Part shown: positions 29,760 to 38,443 of the stretch, piece by piece
Layout of the letters: each line of letters starts with the position of its first letter
How positions within the stretch are numbered: the stretch's first letter is position 1
NCBI GenBank assembly: GCA_013349325.1
Contig: DUZX01000001.1
Span: 163,027-227,026 of the forward strand
Length of the DNA stretch: 64,000 nt
Direction: 5' to 3'
Origin: Desulfuromonadales bacterium
Lineage (GTDB): Bacteria > Desulfobacterota > Desulfuromonadia > Geobacterales > Pseudopelobacteraceae
Notes under the pieces: generated by a model
Database searches by the model: none
Told to the model about the DNA's origin: nothing
Seen by the model: the letters and a program-made list of their open reading frames with translations, nothing else
Program-made: the position numbers and the translations under genes

Positions 29760-30584
29760 CTACCCCACGCGGTTAATATGAGCCGATCCATGCTGCACGG
29801 TGCGGTGATAGCAAAGCGCCGGGCGGCCGAATGACATGGCATAGCCGATTACGTGATCAGCCGGAATACCGAGTCGCTGGCGGGTTTCCGGCAGCACGAC
29901 GTCGATAGCCCATGTGGTGAGTCCGTTCCAGACCGTACCAACCCCCAGGCTCTGGGCAAACAGTTCAAAATACGACAGCGCAATCAAGCCATCCTGCTCC
30001 GGGGAGGCGCAGTGGCGAGGCGCCGAGGTTATCAGCAGATGCGGCGCGCCGCGAAAGAGGATATCCACCCGTTTTTCCTCCCACATACGCACGAAATCGG
30101 CGTAAAATTCCATCCCGGCCGGCAGTTTTTCAGCACGTGACAGTTCAGCAAGACCTCCCATCACCTCATCCCTCAGACGGGCTAGTTTCTCACGATCGTC
30201 CACCACCGTAAACAGCACATCACGGCAGTTTTTCCCGGTAGGAGCATGCCAGGCTACATCCAGCAGGCGCTGTATCAGCTCAGGCTCCAGGTTTTCCGGT
30301 TTGTAGCGCCGCACCGAACGACGCCCTTTGATCAATGTCTCAACCTGGTTCGGATCAGGATAATTCCCCGCCAGCAGGCGACTGTCATCAGGATTACGCC
30401 CGAGAATCGAGACGGCAGCAGTGGGGCAGATCGTCAGGCAGTGCTGACAGCGATAGCAGGAGGCTTCCTTTTCCGGGGCGATGACCGGAAAGCCCTCTTT
30501 CATGGAAATGATCCGCGCCGGGCAATCAGCAGCACACTCGCCGCAGCGGGTACAGGTTGTTTGATTAACGATAAAATTCAGCAT
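29760..30584 (-). CDS. Nitroreductase fused to an N-terminal 2[4Fe-4S] ferredoxin domain
   Basis: A 274-residue flavoprotein. The first 60 residues carry two [4Fe-4S] motifs, 'CTRCGECAADCP' and 'CYRCQHCLTICP'. A nitroreductase FMN domain follows, starting 'LIKGRRSVRRYKPENL' with 'WHAPTGKNCRDVLF' and ending with 'GYAMSFG'. The ferredoxin part should pass electrons to FMN. The fusion is common in strict anaerobes, where the real substrate is usually unknown. The start has AAGGAG (in 'TTTTCAAGGAGTCTCCAA') about 7 bases upstream. It is a single gene downstream of the repeat element at 30663-30849. Confidence 0.92.
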   Translation of the reverse strand: MLNFIVNQTTCTRCGECAADCPARIISMKEGFPVIAPEKEASCYRCQHCLTICPTAAVSILGRNPDDSRLLAGNYPDPNQVETLIKGRRSVRRYKPENLEPELIQRLLDVAWHAPTGKNCRDVLFTVVDDREKLARLRDEVMGGLAELSRAEKLPAGMEFYADFVRMWEEKRVDILFRGAPHLLITSAPRHCASPEQDGLIALSYFELFAQSLGVGTVWNGLTTWAIDVVLPETRQRLGIPADHVIGYAMSFGRPALCYHRTVQHGSAHINRVG

Positions 30585-30662
30585 TTGGAGACTCCTTGAA
30601 AATATTTATACAGACGTGCTTCCGGTAGATAAATGCCAGCTCATTTCAAACATAAAACCCTC

Positions 30663-30849
30663 ACCACAGAGTCACAGGGACCACAGAGAAATCAACCTGG
30701 AGAAGCAGGTTGAAACACGGAAAGACTGAGAACACGAAGTAAGATTTGTGAGTTACACATAAAATCGACAGTATTATGGCTTACCTAAAAGGTTTTTTGT
30801 TTTAGACTTTAATCCTTTGATTTCTCCGTGTTCTCTGTGACTCTGTGGT
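30663..30849. repeat. Interspersed palindromic element B (ACCACAGAGTCACAG family)
   Basis: A 187-base noncoding element with 33-base terminal inverted repeats that match at 30 positions (30663-30695 against 30817-30849). The ends read ACCACAGAGTCACAG. The middle holds a further 'GAAACACGGAAAGACTGAGAACACG' type stretch and is otherwise AT-rich. Its skeleton, ACCACAGAG then CAGAGAAATCA, is shared with element A. It fills nearly all of the gap between the DUF1499 gene and the nitroreductase gene. No ORF or target-site duplication is obvious. Confidence 0.65.
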
Positions 30850-30863
30850 GGAAGTTTCGTTTT

Positions 30864-31307
30864 TTACAACTTCTCACCGGTTGCACCAAATTGCCGGCGT
30901 ATCTCTTCCATCCGGCTGCGGTTCTTGCCCAGGTCGGAATAACCGAGCCTCGAAGCGGAGCGAACTTGAATGACACTACGCGCCCGGTCCAGCAAAAATT
31001 CACCATCATCTACAAACAGCAGCGTGCGCAGTTCAACGCGCAGATAGCCGGGCTGTTCTTCGCGTATCGTTGCATCAGCCCGCTGCCCGAGCAGCAGCTT
31101 CAAGCGGGCAAAGGCGGCATCCGCATCACCGCTAAAGATCAGTGGCGCGATGCGGTGTTTTTCATCATCGGCCTGACTGGAAACGCAGTTGGGAGAAGCG
31201 GGACAGACGGCCAAAAGCCCTGCTCTGGCGCCCAGATTGTTCGGCCGTTCACCGGCGCATCCCACAAGCCCCACTAGTCCGATCGTCATGACGATTACTC
31301 TCCTCAT
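30864..31307 (-). CDS. DUF1499 lipoprotein
   Basis: A 147-residue predicted lipoprotein: the lipobox 'LVGLVGC' ends at residue 17. The DUF1499 core follows with 'CPASPNCVSSQA', 'YLRVELRTLLFVDDGEFLLD', 'VIQVRSASRLGYSDLGKNRSR' and 'EIRRQF', all typical of the family. Its function is unknown. The start overlaps the stop of the upstream REC gene by four bases, so it forms the end of the long minus-strand signalling run, although the family has no known link to signalling. Confidence 0.88.
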   Translation of the reverse strand: MRRVIVMTIGLVGLVGCAGERPNNLGARAGLLAVCPASPNCVSSQADDEKHRIAPLIFSGDADAAFARLKLLLGQRADATIREEQPGYLRVELRTLLFVDDGEFLLDRARSVIQVRSASRLGYSDLGKNRSRMEEIRRQFGATGEKL

Positions 31308-31867
31308 GGTCCAACAGCCTCACGTTCGCACTCTGCAACCAGGCGGGCAATTTCATCTTCCGGGATATCCTCCAGCACGAAGGCGCCTCGCGAGTCCTTT
31401 TTAACCCGACTGATGCCGGGATACCGTTTTTCCAGAACTTTGATCTCAAACGACTGCTGCCTGACCGTAGCCAGCAGGCGACGGTTCTCCGCCTCCAGAT
31501 CATATTTTTCAATCGCTGAGCGGAGCGCATACTTCAAATCCTGGTCGTTCCACGGCTTAGAAAAGAAGCGGTAGATCTCCCCTTCGTTGACCGCCTTCAT
31601 GGCAGCCTGCAGCGTAGCATGCCCGGTGAGCATAATGCGGATCGTGTGGGGGTAGAGTTTTCTGACCTGGGCAAGAAATTCGGAACCCTGCATCCCGATC
31701 ATACGTTCATCCGATACAACCACCTTGAAGAGCTGCTCCTGCATACCGGCGAGCGCTGCTTCAGCGCTGGATACCGCGAAAATTTCCAACGGCTCATCAA
31801 AAAGCGCCCGTTTTAAGGCTGAAAGAACATTGGACTCATCGTCTACCAACAAAATACGGTTACTCAT
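31304..31867 (-). CDS. Response regulator with REC domain and short unassigned tail
   Basis: A 187-residue protein. The REC domain (1-120) has the acidic pair 'LLVDDESNV', the phosphoacceptor Asp in 'VVVSDERMIGMQG' and the Lys in 'RFFSKPWNDQD'. A coiled coil (about 122-145) leads to a charged tail 'GAFVLEDIPEDEIARLVAE'. No known output domain is present. It follows the REC-GspE gene by two bases and is certainly in the same transcript, so it may compete for phosphate or act as a partner of that ATPase. Confidence 0.9.
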   Translation of the reverse strand: MSNRILLVDDESNVLSALKRALFDEPLEIFAVSSAEAALAGMQEQLFKVVVSDERMIGMQGSEFLAQVRKLYPHTIRIMLTGHATLQAAMKAVNEGEIYRFFSKPWNDQDLKYALRSAIEKYDLEAENRRLLATVRQQSFEIKVLEKRYPGISRVKKDSRGAFVLEDIPEDEIARLVAECEREAVGP

Positions 31868-31869
31868 GA

Positions 31870-34305
31870 TTACGGCTCCTTTTCAAGTCCAGGCTCGCAG
31901 CGTCCGGTACCACAGAACGGACAGATTGCCCACCCGTCTTCCAGCGGCATGCGACAGTTTTTACAGCAGTTATGGCGGAATGAGCCGCAGTGCGGACAGA
32001 ATAAAAACTTTGAATCGATGCTCCTGCCGCAGGCTTCACAGTGCCGCTCCATCCTGATGGTCGGCCCGACGACGCGTAACAGCTCTTCCAGCGTGGTCCA
32101 GCCGCGCAGCACCTTCTCGAGGCCATCTTCCAGAAGGGTCTTCATGCCGTTACTGCGGGCCAGATTAAGCAGGTCCGATTCGTGATAATCGGAACCGATC
32201 ATGTGCCGGAAATCATCATTCATAACAAACATCTCATAGACGCCGACCCGGCCGCGATAACCGGTATTGTTGCACTGCGGACACCCCTGCCCGACCGTGA
32301 TACCGTCGCCGAAAAATTCCGTTGGCAGACGCAACAGCTCCAGCAGTGCCTGATCAGGATCCGTACGCGCTGCACAACCGCTACAGACCTTGCGCACCAG
32401 ACGCTGGGCAATGACCCCTTCCAGAGCCGATGCGATAATATAAGGCTTGATACCCATATCGATCAGACGGGTTACCGAGGCTACGGCACTGTTGGTATGC
32501 AGCGTCGAGAGCACCATATGCCCGGTCAGAGCGGCTTTGAAGGCGGTGTCGGCCGTATCAAAATCACGCATCTCCCCCACCAGGATCACATCCGGATCCT
32601 GACGCAGCGTGGCCCGCAGCACCTGCGCAAACGAGAGTCCGATCTTCTCGTGAATCGAGACCTGATTGGCCTCTTCGAGGAAATATTCAACCGGTTCTTC
32701 GATCGTCTCAAAGTTCTTGTTGGGATTCATCATGGCAGCCAGCAGCGAATAAAGCATCGTGGTTTTGCCGCTGCCGGTCGGGCCGGTTGCGATCACGACC
32801 CCCTGCGGCTTGCAGCTGATCAGCGTGATATTGCGGAAATCATTTTCCAGAACTCCCAGCTCATCCAGTTTTTTGATGGAGGCGCTTTTGTCCAGAATAC
32901 GCATGACGATCTTTTCACCGTTGATGGTCGGGAGCGACGAAACGCGCATATCGACGAGACGGGTGCCGGATTTGACCGTAATGCGGCCATCCTGGGGGCG
33001 GCGCCGTTCAGCGATGTCCATCTTGGCCAGGATCTTGATGCGTGAGACGACCGCCGGATGCATATCGGCAGGGATCTTGATCTTGGCATGCAGCATGCCG
33101 TCAATGCGATAGCGAATGACGGTGTATTTTGTTTTGGCCTCGATATGAATATCACTGGCACCGTAACGGATCGCTTCCGAGATGACGGCGTTGACGATAC
33201 GGATAACCGGCGGAACTTTGGATGAGCCGATCAGCTCCTCGACGCTGGTCTGATCCTCTTCTTCATCCAGAATAATGTCGATTTCATCCAGCGGTTCCAT
33301 ATCCTCGAAATTCTGACCGCCGGAATCGGAATCAATGGACCAGGCCTGGGCGATTTTTTCGCCAATCTGCGACGAAGCCGCCAGGAGCGGCAGTACCCGC
33401 AGACCGGTAACACGACCGATGTTGTCGCAGGTCACGATATCGGAAGGATCGGCCATGGCAACCGTCAAGGCGGTTCCCTCCATCCGGACCGGCACCAGAC
33501 GGCTCTTGTCACAGAGCTCTTTCGGCAGGCAGCGCGCCACGGTGGAGGGAATGTTCACTTCACGCAGATCAATGAACTCAACCTGCAGATGCTTCTGCAG
33601 GGCGGCGATTATTTTGGACTCGCTCAAAATACCGGAGCGGACAAAAAAATCACCCAGAAATTCGTTACTCTCTTTCTGCAGGCGGGCCTGGTCGAGTTCC
33701 TGCGTGCCGATCAGCGACGACTTGATCAGAATATCGCCCAGCATGCCGCGGTTCTGTTCAAACAGACCGGCAAAGCTCTTGATCTTGTTCTGCTGCTGGC
33801 GTGTGACATCCTTCAGCCGTCGGTTCTCGTGCATCAGCACGTACTGTTGCAGCGCCAGACTGACAGTCAGCCGCAAATCTTCGTCATTCCATGGTTTGGT
33901 GATGAACTTGTAGACGGCGCCTTCCTTGACGGCGCCCATGATCGAGTTGACATCGGCGTGACCGGTCAGCATGATCCTGATTGTGGCGGGATATTTTTCG
34001 CGAACCAGCTTGAGCAGTTCACCACCGGTCATACCGGGCATACGATGATCCGTTATGATCAGCTGGACAGGTTCGTGGGCCAGAATTTCAAGCGCTTTGA
34101 GTGCCGAACCGGCCGTCAGAATGACGTAGTTTTCATCAATGAATATGCGCCGTAACGCGCTCAGAACATTTTCTTCATCATCGACAAACAGCAGCGTGAA
34201 GCCGCGTTCAGGGATATCGGAAGCGTCCAATTCAACGCCACCATCCGTCGCCTCCGGCGCTTTCAGGCTTCCCATCCCCTTGAATAAATCGGCATATTTG
34301 GACAT
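31870..34305 (-). CDS. REC-MshEN-PilB/GspE ATPase fusion with C-terminal zinc ribbons
   Basis: An 811-residue fusion. The order is a REC domain (about 35-160; 'LLFVDDEENV', 'LIITDHRMPGMTG', 'FITKPWNDED'), a coiled coil, and an MshEN-like domain (about 185-320) in which the c-di-GMP motif is degenerate ('MLGDILIKSSLI', later 'LGDFFVRSGIL'). The secretion ATPase core follows, with Walker A 'ATGPTGSGKTTMLYSLL', Walker B 'PDVILVGEMRDFDTADTA', 'LSTLHTN' and the tetra-Cys site 'CSGC' / 'CPQCNNTGYRGR'. After the usual end of the family there are about 65 extra residues with four CxxC pairs ('CEACGR', 'CPHCGS', 'CKNCRM', 'CPFCGT'). It probably powers or regulates a type IV pilus or type II secretion machine in response to phosphorylation. 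No other pilus genes are in the window. Confidence 0.9.
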   Translation of the reverse strand: MSKYADLFKGMGSLKAPEATDGGVELDASDIPERGFTLLFVDDEENVLSALRRIFIDENYVILTAGSALKALEILAHEPVQLIITDHRMPGMTGGELLKLVREKYPATIRIMLTGHADVNSIMGAVKEGAVYKFITKPWNDEDLRLTVSLALQQYVLMHENRRLKDVTRQQQNKIKSFAGLFEQNRGMLGDILIKSSLIGTQELDQARLQKESNEFLGDFFVRSGILSESKIIAALQKHLQVEFIDLREVNIPSTVARCLPKELCDKSRLVPVRMEGTALTVAMADPSDIVTCDNIGRVTGLRVLPLLAASSQIGEKIAQAWSIDSDSGGQNFEDMEPLDEIDIILDEEEDQTSVEELIGSSKVPPVIRIVNAVISEAIRYGASDIHIEAKTKYTVIRYRIDGMLHAKIKIPADMHPAVVSRIKILAKMDIAERRRPQDGRITVKSGTRLVDMRVSSLPTINGEKIVMRILDKSASIKKLDELGVLENDFRNITLISCKPQGVVIATGPTGSGKTTMLYSLLAAMMNPNKNFETIEEPVEYFLEEANQVSIHEKIGLSFAQVLRATLRQDPDVILVGEMRDFDTADTAFKAALTGHMVLSTLHTNSAVASVTRLIDMGIKPYIIASALEGVIAQRLVRKVCSGCAARTDPDQALLELLRLPTEFFGDGITVGQGCPQCNNTGYRGRVGVYEMFVMNDDFRHMIGSDYHESDLLNLARSNGMKTLLEDGLEKVLRGWTTLEELLRVVGPTIRMERHCEACGRSIDSKFLFCPHCGSFRHNCCKNCRMPLEDGWAICPFCGTGRCEPGLEKEP

Positions 34306-34307
34306 GA

Positions 34308-35609
34308 CTACCTTTTCCCGGCTCCATGCGGCAGCAGTATGGTTGCCGTCGTACCGGAATGTTCCGTTGACGTAATTTCGAGCGTGCCGCCGGCTCCGGT
34401 GATGATATCCCTGGCAATCGTCAGCCCCATACCGGTGCCGCTACCAACCTCTTTGGAAGTATAAAACGGTTCAAACAGACGCGGCAGGTTTTCTCGCGCA
34501 ATACCGCAGCCGTTATCGCTGATGGTGATTTTTATTCCGCCATCGTCAGATCTGCTGGCGACGGTAACGACCAGCCCTGCCGACCGCGACTGCAGCGCAT
34601 TCTGCAAAACATTGAAGAAAGACTGCGATAAGAGACCCGGGTTGCAGTCAAAGGTGGGCAACGGCTGCAGGTTCTGAATAATCTGCGCGTCGGCCGGGAT
34701 CTGCGGCGCCAGAACGGCCAGTGTCCGTTTCAACTCCTCATTGAGATCCGCATCAGCGGCACCGCTTTCATCGACATGCGAAAAGCTCTTCAGATCAGCC
34801 ACGATGCGGGCGATCCGGTCACTGCCGGCGATTGACTGCGCCAGCAGATCCGGGGCATCCGCAAAGACAAAATCGAGTTTCAGCTCACGGCGCTTCTTGT
34901 CCGACTCCTGCTGCAGCTGCATCAGCGGAGTGTTATTGGCGATCTGCAGCTGATAATAGTTGACCATCTCGTGAACTTTCTGGAAATAGCGGTTGCAGGT
35001 TACCAGGTTGCTGCGCACAAACCCGTTGGGGTTGTTAATCTCATGGGCCATGCCGGCTGCCAGTCCGCCGACGGCGGCCAGTTTTTCCTGCTGCAGCATG
35101 CGGCTGTAGGCCTTCTGCAGCTCGGCGGTCCGCTCCGCCACCTGTTGTTCCAGCGAGAGCGCCAGCTGGCGATACTTCTTCTCGGATTCCATCAGCTGTT
35201 TATTAGTGGCAACCAGCTGGTCGTACGACTCTTGCACTACCGAGGTATGCACTTCGGTGGTCAGCATCCGCTTCAGGTTATTGTTGATTATCAGCTGTAG
35301 CGCATCCCTCGTCAAAAGAGCCAGCGCTTCCGGTGCCGAAACCTGATCAGGAGCAAAGGTGATCAGAAGCGCCCCTTTGGGCTCCCCTTCAACCAGCAGA
35401 TTATGCCTGATCTCATCTGACGGAGGTACCGGAGCATCCTGTCCCTGTCGGCAGAGCGGCTGTTCCGCTTCATCAAGCACGCTGGCCGAAAGCGGTCCCG
35501 CCTTGATCAGACTGCGCAACAGCGGCTCAATTTCGGCCCGTGAAATGATGTCCGTCAGCCGCTTTTCCGTGCCGATAATAAACTCAATATGGGTTGCGGT
35601 TTCGATCAT
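34308..35609 (-). CDS. Cytoplasmic histidine kinase
   Basis: A 433-residue kinase without membrane segments. Residues 1-115 are an unassigned sensory region. A coiled coil (about 120-165) leads to the H-box 'GGLAAGMAHEINNPNGFVRSNL' (phosphoacceptor His) and then an HATPase domain with 'SDNGCGIARENLPRLFEPF' and 'GSGTGMGLTIARDI'. A Shine-Dalgarno GAGG lies 4 bases before the ATG. It is placed between the MglA-like GTPase (six bases upstream) and the REC-GspE fusion (two bases downstream), so its likely phosphorylation target is the REC domain of that fusion. Confidence 0.9.
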   Translation of the reverse strand: MIETATHIEFIIGTEKRLTDIISRAEIEPLLRSLIKAGPLSASVLDEAEQPLCRQGQDAPVPPSDEIRHNLLVEGEPKGALLITFAPDQVSAPEALALLTRDALQLIINNNLKRMLTTEVHTSVVQESYDQLVATNKQLMESEKKYRQLALSLEQQVAERTAELQKAYSRMLQQEKLAAVGGLAAGMAHEINNPNGFVRSNLVTCNRYFQKVHEMVNYYQLQIANNTPLMQLQQESDKKRRELKLDFVFADAPDLLAQSIAGSDRIARIVADLKSFSHVDESGAADADLNEELKRTLAVLAPQIPADAQIIQNLQPLPTFDCNPGLLSQSFFNVLQNALQSRSAGLVVTVASRSDDGGIKITISDNGCGIARENLPRLFEPFYTSKEVGSGTGMGLTIARDIITGAGGTLEITSTEHSGTTATILLPHGAGKR

Positions 35610-35615
35610 AGCACC

Positions 35616-36275
35616 TCACACATCATCGGCTACCGTCAGGATTGTTGTCAGAAAATCTTCCTTGTCGACGCCGAAACGGGATGTCAGCGCATGACGGGCG
35701 TTAACGGCGTCAAAGGTGCGCCCCAGCACCTCTTTGAAGGTTTCCAGCACACCCCACCCCTTCAGCGCCGAAGCCATCAGCACCGGCAGGCCGGTCGGCC
35801 CCCAGGCGCTGCGGATCTGCTCTTCGGCAACGATATCGGTCAAATCCCGCTTGTTAAACTGAATTACCAGTGGAATATGTTCGATCGAAAGCCCGACCAT
35901 GCTGAGGTTCTTTTCAAGATTGTCGAAGCTCTCGAAGTTGATCGACATGCCGGCAGTCTGCGAATCGGCTACAAAGACAACACCATCGGCGCGCTGCAGA
36001 ACCGCCTTGCGGGTCGCATCGTGGCGCACCTGTCCCGGCACCGTATACACCTTGAGCTTGATCTTCATGCCCGAAGGCGCCACATAAAAGAACGGCAGCA
36101 GGTCAAAGTAGATAGTTCGGTCTTCGGTCGTATCCAGCAGCATCAGTTCGCCGCGTCCCTGCAGTGACAACTGGTCGTGCAGTGTCAGCAGATTGGTGGT
36201 TTTGCCCGACATGGCCGGCCCGTAGTAGACCAGCTTCAGAACCATGCGCTTTTGTTGTTCGTCAAATTCAATCAT
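35616..36275 (-). CDS. MglA-like small Ras-family GTPase
   Basis: A 219-residue GTPase. G1 is 'VYYGPAMSGKTTNLLTL'. The G3 position reads 'VYTVPGQVRHDATRK', where TxPGQ replaces the Ras DxxG as in Myxococcus MglA. G4 is 'QFNKRDL'. MglA proteins set cell polarity and control type IV pili and gliding; their GTPase-activating partner MglB (a Roadblock protein) is not found in this window. The neighbours, a histidine kinase and a REC-pilus-ATPase fusion, fit a polarity or pilus control module. The ribosome-binding site is weak; expression may depend on coupling to the upstream HD-GYP gene nine bases away. Confidence 0.9.
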   Translation of the reverse strand: MIEFDEQQKRMVLKLVYYGPAMSGKTTNLLTLHDQLSLQGRGELMLLDTTEDRTIYFDLLPFFYVAPSGMKIKLKVYTVPGQVRHDATRKAVLQRADGVVFVADSQTAGMSINFESFDNLEKNLSMVGLSIEHIPLVIQFNKRDLTDIVAEEQIRSAWGPTGLPVLMASALKGWGVLETFKEVLGRTFDAVNARHALTSRFGVDKEDFLTTILTVADDV

Positions 36276-36284
36276 ACGGTAACG

Positions 36285-37574
36285 TCAAGCCTCTACAATC
36301 TGGATAAAAATGCCATGCTGCGGCGGATTTTTCTTATACTGGCTCTGGATCAGAGCCACACCGGCTGCATCAAGTACAATGCCGCGTTTTATCAGCAATA
36401 CGCCGTTGGCGCCAATAACATCGCGCGACGTGAGCATACCGGATACAACATCCATATAGTTGACCTCAACTTCTGCGATCGATCCGGTTTTTTTCCCGTC
36501 GGCGTACACCAGGTTGACGATGTCCCGAAAAGCGGGAACCAGCAGAGGGTCCAGCAGCGTTCCGGCGTAATAGGTGACGTTCATCATGGCATACCCGGCG
36601 CGATTGTCATCAACCGAACGGGCAGATTTTTCAATAAAATCTGCGATTGCGATCAGACGTGCCCCCAGAGGGATCTGCTCACCGCGCAAGCGGTCGGGAA
36701 ACCCGCTGCCGTCATAGGCCTCATGGTGACTGCGAATCAGGGGCAGGATGCTGGCAAGCTCATCCAGGTGGGAAAACATCTTTTCGCCGCGCAGCGGGTG
36801 TTGCCGGTACTCCTGAGCCTCACTCTCGGTCATCTCTTCCAGATGTTTGTGCATACCGTTCGCCAGCGTGCCGAACTTACCGACGTCATGCAGCAGCGCT
36901 GCCAGACGCAAGGTGGCCAGCTTCCCGGCATCAAGACCCATTTTACGAACAACATCCGTTACCAGCGTGCTGACGGTGCGGGCATGCACAACGCTCCGCT
37001 CGCCGATACCATCGAAAAAACCGTCAAAAGCCTTGTAGACCAGCAGCAACGGCCCTTTATCGTCAAACGTCTGCAGTACCTGCGTCTGTTCCCTGATTGT
37101 GGCCGCGCTCTGCAGCAGCCGTTTTTTAAGGTTGCTGTTCCACTCTTCGAGTTCCTGTTTCTGTGTGCTGATAATCTCGTTGAGATGCCGGTTTTCGGAG
37201 CCTTTCAGATAGAAATCGACCGCATCGCGAATAGCCTGTACAAGTTCCTCGTCATCCCACGGTTTGGAGATATACCTGCGCGCTCCCCCTTTGTTGATCG
37301 CCTCTATCGTGGCGTTAATGTCCGAGTACCCGGTCAGGAGAATGCGCTGGGCATGTGGGACTAATTCCTGTGAACGACCAAGAAATTCGGCGCCGTTCAT
37401 GCCCGGCATGCGTTGATCAGAGACAATCAGCGCTACATTTTCAAGAGTCTGCAGCTTTTCCAGAGCCGCCTCCCCCGATGTTGCCGTCTCAATGTCGAAG
37501 TCCTCATCCATCAACAGGCGCTGCAGCGCCTTAAGGATGTTTTCCTCGTCATCGACCAGCAGGATCGTGACCAT
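36285..37574 (-). CDS. REC-HD-GYP response regulator (predicted c-di-GMP phosphodiesterase)
   Basis: A 429-residue protein. The REC domain (1-122) has 'LLVDDEENI', 'LIVSDQRMPGMNG' and 'RYISKPWDDEE'. A coiled-coil linker is followed by an HD-GYP domain (about 185-360): 'LLHDVGKFGTLAN', 'HPLRGEKMF', 'RSHHEAYDGSGFP' and 'LIAIADF'. The GYP motif reads GFP and the later Asp-Ala of the family is missing, but the metal-binding His/Asp positions look present. About 70 C-terminal residues are unassigned. The start shares one base with the stop of the broken REC-PAS gene upstream (TAATG). Confidence 0.9.
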   Translation of the reverse strand: MVTILLVDDEENILKALQRLLMDEDFDIETATSGEAALEKLQTLENVALIVSDQRMPGMNGAEFLGRSQELVPHAQRILLTGYSDINATIEAINKGGARRYISKPWDDEELVQAIRDAVDFYLKGSENRHLNEIISTQKQELEEWNSNLKKRLLQSAATIREQTQVLQTFDDKGPLLLVYKAFDGFFDGIGERSVVHARTVSTLVTDVVRKMGLDAGKLATLRLAALLHDVGKFGTLANGMHKHLEEMTESEAQEYRQHPLRGEKMFSHLDELASILPLIRSHHEAYDGSGFPDRLRGEQIPLGARLIAIADFIEKSARSVDDNRAGYAMMNVTYYAGTLLDPLLVPAFRDIVNLVYADGKKTGSIAEVEVNYMDVVSGMLTSRDVIGANGVLLIKRGIVLDAAGVALIQSQYKKNPPQHGIFIQIVEA

Positions 37575-38377
37575 TACATCACCTCCAGAAAAACAAGTGC
37601 AACCGCTTCGTCATCAAAAAAAGTGATCGACCGTCCTAAAACCGTATAAGAGCTGTCGCCGAATGTCATTTTGGTCACACTACTTTTTTCCCGGCGCACC
37701 TGACCAATCAGATTAACCAGCTCAAAATCGCAGCTCGCCGCAACGTCTGCACCGAAAACATCACCACAGACATGTTTCAGAAGTTTTGAGGCGATACTGT
37801 TGCAGTAGGCAATCATGCCGTTACTATCGATACCGGCCACGCCTACCGGAAGATTGCCCAGCAGGGTTTGCGAAAATTCCAGGGCCCGGTTACGAATTTC
37901 CAGCTGTTCGGTGCGGTGCTGCACCTTTTCTTCCAGGGCCTGATTGGCAGTCGCCAGCTCATCCAGCAATTCGCGATTTTTCCGCTACAGAAAATAACGC
38001 TCCAGACAGTTCTGCAGGGTAACGCGCAGCTCATCGTCGTTCCATGGTTTGGGGATGAAACGGTAAATATGCCCCTCATTGATGGCCGCCACAATCGCGC
38101 CGGCATCGGCATAGCCCGAGAGCACGATCCGCACCGTTTCCGGCCAGCGCTCATAGACCGTCTTGAGAAATTCGACACCGTTCATGACCGGCATGCGGTA
38201 ATCCGAGATCACCACCTGAAAGGTACCGGACTCTTCCATAATCTGCAGCCCCTCTTCGCCCGAACCGGCAATCACGATTTCATAATCGTCATCAAGAAAA
38301 ATGCGCTCAAGAGCCCGCAATACGTTACGCTCATCGTCAACACAGAGGATTCTGATCGGATCGGATGTTTCACTCAT
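37574..38377 (-). pseudogene. REC-PAS protein interrupted by an in-frame TAG
   Basis: The track lists two ORFs, 37985-38377 and 37574-37969. They are in the same frame, separated only by TAG at 37985-37987 and five sense codons. Read through, the product is 267 residues: REC (1-120; 'ILCVDDERNV', 'VVISDYRMPVMNG', 'RFIPKPWNDDE'), a coiled coil across the stop ('LERYFL' stop 'RKNREL'), then a PAS domain ('LLGNLPVGVAGIDSNGMIAY'). The REC part is complete and may still be made. The PAS part has only a TTG in a poor context. A nonsense mutation is the simplest reading; readthrough or a sequencing error are alternatives. It precedes the REC-HD-GYP gene. Confidence 0.8.
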
Positions 38378-38400
38378 GATTAGCTCCTTTAAGCTTCAGA

Positions 38401-38442
38401 AGCCTTCAGACCGGTCAGACAAGTCAGACCGGTCTGAAGGCT
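38401..38442. repeat. Perfect 15-base inverted repeat after the REC-kinase gene
   Basis: AGCCTTCAGACCGGT and ACCGGTCTGAAGGCT are exact inverted copies around a 12-base loop that is itself repetitive (CAGACAAGTCAG). The hairpin begins two bases beyond the stop codon of the minus-strand kinase gene. There is no T-run on the minus-strand side, so it is not a standard intrinsic terminator for that gene. It may be an mRNA-stabilising or processing element. Confidence 0.6.
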
Positions 38443-38443
38443 T

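Noticed and set aside
36177-37364. 395-residue plus-strand ORF
   Set aside because: Antisense to the REC-HD-GYP gene, with no domain or plausible start site.
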